From Gautieria morchelliformis (lineage: Eukaryota; Basidiomycota; Agaricomycetes; Gomphales; Gomphaceae): a DNA stretch of 64,000 bases. Of the stretch, positions 55,392 to 64,000 are shown piece by piece. The notes under the pieces are model-generated. The model ran no database searches. It saw nothing but the letters and a program-made list of their open reading frames with translations, and was not told where the DNA came from. Every line of letters starts with the position of its first letter. Position 1 is the stretch's first letter. The position numbers and the translations under genes were made by a program. Location of the stretch: contig WHVA01000104.1 of assembly GCA_015179125.1 (NCBI GenBank), forward strand, positions 186,001 to 250,000, given 5' to 3'.

Positions 55392-56145
55392 GCTTGAGGG
55401 GGCGTGTTGGGTGCATTTATGCTCCTGCACCAAAATCAAGCATAATATATTCAATTTACTGTATGGTGTTTCAATCTCTTCTCACATTGTTCTTGTACCA
55501 TGCATTCATTTCTCTGTTTATTTTAGAAATTTTCCAGTCACTCTCTACCTCTCCATTCCATTTTGTTATTTCTATTTTCACAAGCGGCTGCACCCAGCGG
55601 AGTCTGAAATGACTTCGACGTGCGAGCTCTTGGGCGCTAAAGAGCCGGGTAGTAGTACATGCACAGTGAGACAGATTTCCCCCTCTCTCAGTGACAACTA
55701 AATTCACTGAGAGAGGCAAGTAAATTAGTCTAGTATTCTTTTGATTTATTGACCTAGAAATCCTCTGTAGTGAATTAATTTCTAGGTAGTGTATAATATA
55801 TTTATAGTGACAACTAAATTCACTGAGAGAGTGAATTAATTTCTAGTCTGTTCTTTTGAGCAACAAGTCCATACCTACTGCCTATAATTCCTGTCCTCTA
55901 CATACCCCTGATCGAAGTTGGGGATGCCCGCTCCACTCCTGACACACATCCATGCCTCCGCGGCCCTTGCCTACTACGCGCGTCTCAACCCCCTGCCTTG
56001 GCACCATTCAGGGATGGTTCCTGAAGCCGAGGCTTCGGAAACTCGGCCAGGCCCTCGGGTTGTGTTCGGGTTGGACCCGGATCCCAGGTTGGAGCCGAAG
56101 CTGAGGCTAGAAATAACCTTGGGAGGGGGTTCCCCTGACAGCTTC

Positions 56146-59100
56146 CACACAGGTCCCGAGTAAGTATCGGCCATGCTCAGACATGATTGCATACTGAATA
56201 TCTTATATCTATTTTTGGTCCCCCAATATTGTTATTGGCAATGTTCAAGAGTCACGTGAGACACATTTAAAAGGTACACTAAACCAATCAACAAGTTGTT
56301 GCCCACCACAGTCTTCATCGCCTAGCATTGTGCACTCTGAACCCACCAGTGGCAAATGTTACATTTGTCACTGGTGGGCTCAGAGTGCATGTGCATGGTT
56401 GAACCAGTTGCATCTTTCAATGACCTCGCCGTTCTCCCAGTTTGTGTCCAAATTTCTCAATGCGTGAATGGGAGGAAAAAGACTGCTGGGTACTCCAGCT
56501 TGCTGCTACCAACCCAGCAGGTCCAGTGAGACCTATCTTGTTCCACGCAAGTGAATCCAAATTCATCATATGTAGGAACATTATGAGTGATGAGGCCACT
56601 CACTTGAAGATGTGAGTTTATGGAACCTCCAGCTGTGCATTAGCTTCATTACCCAATCAGAAATTATTTACCCTTTCTCCAGTGATGATGAATCCCATGT
56701 GTTATGAAATGAACTGTACGGTAATCTGTTACCCTCTCACCCATCCTGATCCACCAGTTACTTACCACTCGTTCCCCTTCACGAGCTTCCACCATTCCAC
56801 GAGTCACACGAGTCCACCGAGGTGCGCATGTGTGCACTGAGCCGAGTCGAGGAGCCACGTGAGCCCACGCGAGCTCATGGGCTCACAACGCCGCATATAC
56901 ACAGCAGATCAGATGGACGGTCGAGTCCCATTTATTTTCTCTCCCCTTCTGTACCTGACTCGACCCTGTATCATTTCTCGGTCATATCATGTTGCTCCAC
57001 AATATGTACTCGCAGGTAGCCCCCTCTTCCCGATCTACCCCCTAAACGCTCCATGTCCATCACCATTCCTTGGCCCACAGTCATCTGACCTTCCTCTCAC
57101 CCATGCCCCCTCTATCCTACCGATAGCTATCATAGTTACGCTGGTATAAAAGATTGAACAATGCTCTCAATCAAAATCACCACTTCTGCTGGTCATTTCC
57201 CCGGGTGCTCAAGTTCTAAGTGCATCAAGTTCTAGCTGAATCGATCCAGGTCACTCCAGACCCTATTTCCTTAGGTACACACAGTAGCACACCCCATAGT
57301 TACTTCATATTCTTCAGACCATGTACGTTTATGTTTTTGTTAGCTTATCTTAACCTAATTCTTAATCATTATTTAGTACCTCTCCCCATGCTTGACCATG
57401 GAGTAATGAAGCCAATATAGCTGCAGATGGGCTCAACCTAATGTCAGACCTGGCATTGTTTAATTTTTTCATTCGGGCACTACTTCAAATGGTTGTCTAT
57501 TTCATTTTACACCTCCCAAGCCGTCTCAATGTTAAGGTGGACTCTGATGCCTTCTTACAAGCTTTTAGTATGGGTTCTAGTTGCACACCTGTCACTCATC
57601 AAGAGTGGGCCCTGGCTCCTGGGTGGTGAAAAAGGAAACACTTTCATCCTGAGGAGGGTAATGATGAGCTTGAGACAGCCACCTCTATGTCTACTACATC
57701 TTCTCCTGAAGACTTAGTCTCCAATGACTCTGCCCATCTGAAAGTTGCTCTTTACTGGAGAGAATGGCAACAAGCTCTAGCTCCCTTTTATCATTTTACA
57801 GCGGCCAAACATCCTCAGGTACTATCCCAACAGATGCCTGCCTCTCAGTTTTCCTGGGAAGGGCATCCTAATACTGATCAATGTGAGTTAGTTATCCTAG
57901 CATGATTCTATTTAACTAATCGCACCACCATTGTAGAGAAAAGAATGAGAGATGGCAATGATAAGCATGACTTGATTGTGGCGAAATGTAAGTCTACGCC
58001 TTATAATAAGTAGCAGAAGTATATCTGACTTTTACTGCTTACAGGTCCAAAATGCAAGACTGGTAAACAACCTTGTACTATCTAGTATTGACAAATACTC
58101 ACTCCAATACTCTAGGGAAATCTGGTCAGGCCAGCAAGGACCGCCATAAGTACTCTGCCCAAAAGGCTAACAAGGACCATGGAGGCCAATAGACTACTCT
58201 CTCTAATGCCAGACAGTTGGCCAGTGCACTACAAGTCAAGGCCAATCCTTAGGATTGTTGTCTAATTCCTCTGTACCACTGCCTGAAGAAGTTGCTAACA
58301 ATGATCTTTGAGGCCAAAGGACTACTCTCTCTAGTAGCCAGACGGTTGGCCAGCCTGATACAAGTCAAGGCCAATCCTCAGGATTGTTGTCTACTTCCTC
58401 GGTACCACTGACTGAAGAAGTTGCTATATCCAAGTTACAATATATGCTCCCAGTCTCACAGCTTTCCTTGGATGGTCATCTTCAACAAGCTCTCAGTCAA
58501 AAGGCCATTGATGGCTGGCAACTTTTGAATGGTATGCAATTACACCTAGAAGTCTCAACCACTTTTCCTCATTGCTTCTAATAGATGAAGGCTCTGATGA
58601 GGATAACTCAACTCCTGAGGATGATATGATGTATGGGTGGGTCCCAGACTTTGAGGATAGTTCTCCTATGGAACTACCTCCTACACCTCCTCCTCCTACC
58701 TTGAATGGTGCATGTCAGCCTCTATATTCAAATCAGGCCTTTCTTATCTCTTCCAGTAATCTAGGCCAACCTAGTACTAGCGAAGGCAGAGAATCTATGG
58801 AGCTTAATGATGATGAATCTCCCACAGCCAATCAAGCTATTTCAGCTACTTCAACTGCCATGGCCACTAGGACTACTAAAGGTATTCTACATTAATATTA
58901 AGGATCATTTATACTTATACCTTATCTTATAGCATGTCCCTTTTTAGGAGGCCTTACTCTGGCGTATCCGGAAAGGGAGCTTGAAAATATCAAGTCTGGA
59001 ATCCTGTCTCTCTTATCCAGGTCCAATATTTTTGCCACGAACCCAGCAAGGCAACTGAAACTATGGCAGCTATTTATTCTACACTTTCTTGGGATCCTTA

Positions 59101-59541
59101 CTCAGTGACCACCGCCATTAATATTCCACATTTTTGGAACTGCGTCTCCTCTCTTGAGCATCCAGAGAGATTAGCAGCAGCTCATGACATCTAACTTGGT
59201 CTTATGGAATTGGCTTCATAACAATTGTTTGCCTTAATGTCGGGGGTACATCATGGCAGGAGCTTCTAACACAGATCAAACCTGGTTGGGAATTCTAAGC
59301 CACAAAGTTTTATCACTCCATCATATCTCAGGCAAAACATCTTGAACTCCTTCCAGAGTCCTTCCTTCCTGGATTGGCTATGGAACCTTTTATTTATACA
59401 AGGCCTCGTCACTTTTTCCTCACTTAAGAAGAGACCATGGAGTGCTGCCTACAAATAATTCGCAGAGCAGTAGAGGAGTGGCTTGGATTCCCAGAGACAG
59501 GAATACATGCCTTCAAAGCCCAGTTCTGTGGCAACTGTCAA
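56146..59541. other. decayed repeat-like DNA, no supported gene
   Basis: The plus strand shows pieces of former coding sequence (for example 58572-58895, acidic and Pro/Ser-rich; 58183-58425, a tandem pair of about 128-bp units encoding TSQGQSSGLLSTSSVPLTEE). A TATA-like GGTATAAAAGATTGAAC at 57143 followed by CTCAATCAAAATCACC could be an LTR or promoter remnant. I cannot assign a family. Confidence 0.4.
56332..56388. repeat. inverted repeat, 28-nt arms
   Basis: GCACTCTGAACCCACCAGTG...CAAATGT is mirrored by ACATTTG...CACTGGTGGGCTCAGAGTGC with two mismatches and a one-base loop. Confidence 0.9.
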
Positions 59542-59621
59542 GATTGGTTTTTAGGCGTTAATATTGTGTATTAGTGAGCACAGTGAATGCCTGAATAGCT
59601 TGTGCAACGAAGTGTGCTGTT

Positions 59622-60652
59622 TGTCACCACCGGTTTATTTCTCCTACCACGCTACCTCTATGTTCCCCCTCGTCATTCCCTAGCATCTTCGCCAGAGTTT
59701 GCCGCACCTACCAACCACTCCCCCTCTACGTCCACCCTACCCACTGTTCGCCCCATTCTCCGAACCGCTATTCGCTGCTCACGCATTTCGTCAGCAGGCA
59801 CACCATCGAATATGATCGATACCATTCACCTGGCATGATGGTTCATCATTAACCCCATCATCTTCTTAATCCAACCCCATTGGGTGTTCGTATGGCCAAA
59901 GTGTGATCGCAGAACGTCTCTCCCATAGGCCGTGCGGGATCAACCCAGTAAACGAAGAGTCTGTGCAGGGTAGCATGTATGCGGGTCCCAAGACATGGCT
60001 TTGTCCATAAGTGCCTTCACTCCCTTTATTCTCCGTCGTTTCATGTTCGCATTCTCCCCTCACTCTATTGTATGTTTATTCCATCTACCTAGTATCATGA
60101 CTGCGCACCCCTATCCAACCCTGACTCACAATGGCCTCTTTCCTATTCACTGATACCTTACGAGCATTCGATATAAGTAGTTTACATTCGCATGTATATT
60201 CCCCAGTTCAATTATCATACATCGTTCATCTTGTGCAGCTTTGACCTCGCCGTGGTCATTGTCTTAAGCCTTCTCTTGGAGATTTCCATCTTTGACTAGC
60301 AGAGGACTTAGGCATCACTGGTGAGTTCTCATACTTCATCTTCGTTACCTTAGCCTTTGAACCATTTTCTGTGCTGTTGGCGAAGGGCTCCGAAGGAGAA
60401 CCTTCGCCAGCGAAGGGATTGTCGAGACTTAGACAGCCCTTCTGTGAGACCTTGCACGTTACATCGTCAAGAGCCACGGGCTATTTCACTACGACTGTAG
60501 ATAGGGCGAGCCCCATTCGGGCAACCCTCTTACCTTGTGAGCATTCATTGGTTCATCTATTCGCCGAACGGCATACCTATTCACATGAGTTATTCGGGCA
60601 TTCGCTGTGTTCACTAATACACGATATTAACGCCTAAAAACCAATCTTGACA
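59622..60652 (+). mobile_element. solo LTR, family Y, copy 2
   Basis: 1031 bp, TGTCACC to CTTGACA, flanked by exact target duplications CTGTT (59617-59621 and 60653-60657). It sits in inverse orientation inside Y copy 3. Apparent frames at 60256-60637 also occur in copy 1 and are LTR sequence. Confidence 0.88.
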
Positions 60653-60854
60653 CTGTTGTTACATATTGGAAATCCCAGAGGTCAGAACTAGAAAGGACAA
60701 TGGCTTCAACTTATGTGTTGTGCCCCTGATAAACTACTGTCCGAAGTATTTCGGATTTGACTTCTGGATGTCGGAGAAGGCAGAAATCAGGAAGAGAGTG
60801 CCGAGAGTTGGGGGTGAGGACAGAGGTCGGAAGAGGCGGAAGAGGTGGAAGACA

Positions 60855-60980
60855 GAGTGTCAAAGACAGAGTGTCAAAGACAGAGTGTCGAAGACAGAGT
60901 GTCGAAGACAGAGTGTCGAAGACAGAGTGTCGAAGACAGAGTGTCGAAGACAGAGTGTCGAAGACAGAGTGTCGAAGACA
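60855..60980. repeat. 15-bp tandem repeat, about 8 copies
   Basis: GTGTC(A/G)AAGACAGA units, 15 bases each, inside X copy 3. Copies 1 and 2 of the same LTR lack the array, so it expanded after insertion. Confidence 0.9.
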
Positions 60981-61195
60981 GAGAGAGAGACAGAGCTTGC
61001 AAGACTCGCTGTGCTAAGAACAGGAGATAGTGCAAAGGAGTTCACGTATTGAAGTCGATTTTCTGAGTGCAGAAATGGAGACATACATGCGGGGGTGTTA
61101 TACAAAGAGCTGAGACAACAGGTAATAGGGTAGTACTAAGCAAATTCCGGAGGGAGTGGAAATCAGATAGACATATGGGGTAAGTAACTAATGGA

Positions 61196-61711
61196 GAGTG
61201 ATCATATCTTTCTAGGAGGTGTATGTATTTTCATTCTACTTTTAACTCATAATATAAAGAAAAGCTCATAATTGGGATATGAATAGAAAGTATATTTTAC
61301 ATTTTATAAAACAGAAATAAATAATTCTTCTTTTGTCCCTCCCCAAGCGGCGGCTCCGCCGATGAGAAATCTGTATATTTGCCTTTCTACCAACTTTTAA
61401 TATAATCCATATTGGTGTTACTATATAATTAGTACTATATCCTGCCATACATATCATATTATATATACATATATTCTATATTCTATATCCTCCTTTTATC
61501 TATTCTAAGTGTCTATCAATCTTCAGTCTCTTACTATAATATTCTAATGTATCTTTTCAACCGAGATGAACATACTCATACAGAAGTTTTATATGTATTA
61601 GTGTTGCTCTATAAATCTAATATAATAATATTCTTATATATTAGAAATAGTAGTTTTGAAATATATACTATGTAGGTTCTTATCTCGTAGTACATAGACT
61701 TTATGAATAAC
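61196..61711. repeat. AT-rich insertion Z1
   Basis: Interrupts X copy 3. It contains TTTGTCCCTCCCCAAGCGGC, nearly repeated in Z2 (62330). Strongly A/T-rich, no coding capacity. Ends not determined. Confidence 0.55.
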
Positions 61712-62212
61712 CTCCAATGCGGAACAAGGGGATAACAAGGGGGTGCAGGGTAGAGTAAGAACAATGGCAAAATAACAAAGGGTGCGTAAGTACAATGGGC
61801 ATCGGAACAAATGGAAATATGGAAATGGTAACTTGCTGTGCTCAGGGTTGAGTACAGAGGCCAGCGAGTAGAGTTGACCAGGGGTACTGAAGAACAAGGG
61901 GTCGAGGTCATGGGTTGCGGAGGTTGCGGAATAGAGTTGGAGGTTCTGCAGAGGTGTTCCAGAGGTGGCGGAGATGGTTGAGCGGCATGGTCATAACAGC
62001 TGTTCAGCAAATAAGATGAACCAATAGATGTTCAGAAGGTAAGAGGGCTGCCCGGGGCTTGCCCTATCGTCATAGCAAAGTAGCCCGTGACACTTGATGA
62101 TGTAACATGCAAGGTCTCACGGAAAGGTTGTCAGGCAGTAACAATCCTTTCGTCAGCGAAGGTGCTCCTTTGGAGCCCTTAGCCAACAGCACCGATAATA
62201 GTATGAAGGCAG

Positions 62213-62751
62213 ATGCTCACAACTTTTTATCACCTGTAGCTTCACCCATTTTATTCTCAGATTATAGAAAAGAAGAGGATGAAAGTACATGCCAATCTTA
62301 TTGTTGGGATATAAATAAATTTTCCTTTGTCCCTCCCCGAGTGGCCGCTTCGCTGACGAGAAGGCCAATTCTTCTTTTTACGCCTCTTCTTATTTTTTCT
62401 ACCCACTTTCAATATACACTATATCATTATAACTATTCATATATATTACAAATATCTAGACAACTACAATTACTCAATATGGTAGTCTAATACTCTCTCA
62501 TTATAACTAGTCATACTAATACTCCTACTCATATCTGTGAGAAGTATCTCTCCAAGTATCTGTTACTCTATCTTGTAGTCTAATACTCTCTCATATGTAT
62601 ATATATCTTCAAGATGTTTAAATATATACAGAATCATATAATAACATCTATTATTCTCCTTATAAATACTACTGTATATTCCTATATGTTGTTATTAATA
62701 CTGTTATAGTATATATTATATACTCATATATGCTGTATTACATAACCATTA
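62213..62751. repeat. AT-rich segment Z2
   Basis: Shares the AAATAAAT...TTTGTCCCTCCCC(G/A)AG block with Z1, then long TA-rich sequence. It replaces the rest of Y copy 3 up to repeat W. Confidence 0.5.
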
Positions 62752-62850
62752 TGATTATCCTCCTGAGGAGAAAAGCAGAGATGTGGAATCTGAACTATGT
62801 GGACTCAGCCTGTGTGGGTACATGTAGACGAACGACATCGAACTCCAACA
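62752..62850. repeat. repeat W, inverted partner of 42236-42345
   Basis: Reverse complement of the arm A copy with a few substitutions. Here it directly abuts the duplicated gene segment. Confidence 0.8.
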
Positions 62851-62851
62851 C

Positions 62852-64000
62852 GACCAGAAGTTTCCGGGATGACTGTCGCCGTTATGTAAGTGCTACGCGT
62901 TGTGTCACACTTTAGTCACGGCGAACAACGGACCCACGTGGCGAATATGACCCTCTCGACTGTTGACATTCCCGCGTTTATCATTTCAGCCATTACTACG
63001 GTACTGAACAAGGTGTGATTTCGCCTCTCTCAAGGTTATATCTGGCTTCTACTACTACTAGCAGAGCCCACAAAATACAGGGAGATAATGCAAGTACTAT
63101 GACGACACCGACGGGGGCGTGGAAGATATCAAGGCCCATGCCTTCGAGGGATTGTGCTGTGTGGAACGCGGCGACGATACTGATCCCGTAAAGGAAGGGG
63201 GGGGGGCATTTTCGACATGAAATTCATGCAAGATGCGATGGCACGGGATGCGCGGCGTGTCACCGAGGCCGTGGATGACTTCCGGGATGCAATAGCCTTG
63301 CTTGGAGGAGCGGGGAAGATGCGGGTGGCGGGTATGAAGGTGCTGCTGATGCTGGCGACATTCGGATCCAGCGTGTTTGGGGGAGGCTGTCGCTTTCGGC
63401 CTGGCCAAGCACCGGTTTGTGGTGTTGATGTTCTCGGAGTTGTGGGGACATTCTGACCGTGGTTTGACTTTGGTTAAATTTAGGGCCCTTCGCACTACTG
63501 GATAGCTCTGGCACATTGAAGCCGTCGAAACCAGCACCCACGGCGTGGCTCCCGCACGAGCTGGAAACCGCTGGACACGGCGGCGGCGTGCGACACCCTG
63601 ATGCACGTCCTCGTCATCTACGCGCTCACGCCTACTCTCTCCCACGGTTGTCCCGGTGCATACGCTTCGTTCTTCCCCGCAGGTCCAGCCCGACGATTCT
63701 GAATGAGTATATTCTCCTCCGCCTGCCAAGCCGCGCATGGCGAGCGTAAATGTCAACCCATAGCTTCTGCCGCACACACCTCCACAAAGTCACGGTGGAA
63801 GAACGATATTCTCGTCAGCAAAGACAACGCTGGAGCGGATAGGTCGAAAAAGCAAATGAAGAAGCGCCTGAAGAAGAGGGTGGAAGGGCATCAGAGAACT
63901 AGGGACGATGTTGTCGTTGAGATCTCGATGGACGATGTGCTCGAGTTACCCAGCGAGCTGAGTACTCGAGATGCAGAGAGCCAAGCGCCCAAGGTCAAAT
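62852..64000 (+). CDS. uncharacterised protein gene, arm B of the inverted duplication (runs off the window)
   Basis: Plus-strand counterpart of 40004-41175. The block MKFMQDAMARDARRVTEAVD...VLGVVGTF (63217-63456) is identical at protein level to arm A. The basic block (KKQMKKRLKKRVEGHQRTRD) at about 63850 continues past 64000 with D/E and N/D type differences (VVVEISMDD versus AVVEISIDN). Arm B keeps the 95 bases lost in arm A, including KNDILVSKDNAGADR, so it is the better candidate for the functional copy. A MTLSTVDIPAFIIS block at 62947 followed by a GTGTGA donor may be an upstream exon. No family recognised. Confidence 0.45.

Larger units (their letters stand above)
50656..55902 (+). mobile_element. 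Ty1/copia element, complete, young
   Basis: Two 498-bp LTRs (50656-51153 and 55405-55902), starting TGTTGGGTGC and ending CCTCTACA, differ at only about three positions by eye. Target duplication TACCC at 50651-50655 and 55903-55907. A polypurine tract (GCTTGAGGGGGCG) precedes the 3' LTR. One long frame runs 51159-55391 with two internal TGA codons. The near-identical LTRs mark it as the youngest insertion in this nest. Confidence 0.95.
43103..56140 (-). mobile_element. Ty3/gypsy chromovirus with three nested insertions
   Basis: LTRs on the plus strand start TGTGAGGGCAAC and end GGTTCCCCTGACA: 43103-43506 (404 bp; the 3' LTR, because the element reads on the minus strand) and 50491-56140 (the 5' LTR, interrupted by a copia element at 50656-55902). 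The 5-bp target duplication GCTTC is exact at 43098-43102 and 56141-56145. A purine tract (AGAGGGGGGTGA on the minus strand) abuts the 3' LTR. Internal genes are gag, protease, RT, RNase H, integrase and chromodomain, in chromovirus order. Solo LTRs Y (44595-45624) and X (48729-49420) interrupt integrase and gag. Without insertions, the element would be about 5.6 kb. Confidence 0.93.
60657..61998 (-). mobile_element. LTR family X, copy 3, split by AT-rich insertion
   Basis: Minus-oriented X: TGTTACATATT at 60657, the TATA region near 61095, then a break at about 61196; X resumes at about 61712 (GCGGAACAAGGGG) and ends GGTCATAACA at 61998. Target duplication ACTGT / GCTGT (one mismatch). It contains a private 15-bp tandem repeat. 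Confidence 0.85.
59542..62212 (-). mobile_element. LTR family Y, copy 3 (truncated), split by later insertions
   Basis: Minus-oriented Y: the first 80 bases (TGTCAAGATTGGTTTTTAGG...) lie at 59542-59621, and the continuation (CTGTTCAGCAAATAAG... to about 62212) lies beyond two insertions, Y copy 2 and X copy 3. The remaining 700 bases of the LTR are missing beyond 62212. Confidence 0.75.

Noticed and set aside
59542..60652. DNA transposon with long terminal inverted repeats
   Set aside because: The inverted ends come from an LTR inserted in opposite orientation into another copy of itself; 5-bp target duplications fit LTR insertion.
1..64000. tRNA or rRNA genes
   Set aside because: I looked for B-box-like GGTTCGAAT(C) motifs with a pairing acceptor stem and found none convincing; a covariance-model scan would settle it.

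Overview
The window is nuclear DNA of a filamentous fungus, most likely an Agaricomycete (Basidiomycota). Coding exons are split by many short (about 45-60 bp) GT-AG introns. Several families typical of Agaricomycetes are present: a macrofage-activating-glycoprotein-like secreted protein, a Mug135-like C-terminal domain protein, KDZ/CxC-type transposon debris, Ty3/gypsy chromoviruses, Ty1/copia elements and Helitrons. Calls rest on reading translated motifs, not on database searches.

Layout. 1-5.6 kb holds long perfect palindromes and decayed gene fragments: a KDZ-associated protein, DNA polymerase epsilon and Mo25/HYM1 fragments lie head to tail on the minus strand, flanked by direct repeats. 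5.6-11.2 kb is a tandem array of a convergent gene pair: a 5-exon Mug135-like gene (+) and a 5-exon GPI-anchored glycoprotein gene (-). There are two intact Mug135-like copies, one intact glycoprotein gene, one glycoprotein copy fused to a macrodomain fragment, and one relic. 12.07-23.34 kb is two Helitrons in head-to-tail contact on the minus strand, one coding (Rep plus PIF1 helicase, frameshifted) and one deleted, the latter carrying a solo LTR. 23.34-25.21 kb is an IS630/Tc1-like TIR transposon with TA target duplication.

27-36.1 kb is the gene-bearing part: a 7TM receptor-like gene (+), an intact SKT5/CHS4-type chitin synthase activator (+) ending in a CaaX box, an intron-rich MFS sugar transporter (-) and an isochorismatase-family hydrolase (-) with its Asp-Lys-Cys triad. 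36.8-37.8 kb is a broken copy of coatomer delta. 40-42.3 kb is one arm of an inverted segmental duplication whose other arm starts at 62.75 kb and runs off the window.

43.1-56.1 kb is a single chromovirus (minus orientation, target duplication GCTTC) that has received three later insertions: solo LTR 'Y' in integrase, solo LTR 'X' in gag, and a complete copia element in its 5' LTR. 56.1-62.75 kb is decayed repeat DNA ending in a nest of Y, Y, X and AT-rich insertions.

The host genes that look functional are cell-wall and surface related (chitin synthase activator, secreted GPI glycoprotein, receptor, transporter); no operon or CRISPR-type organisation exists. The signals I find least explained are the series of unrelated long perfect palindromes, the in-frame macrodomain/glycoprotein fusion, and the exact Helitron-Helitron junction.
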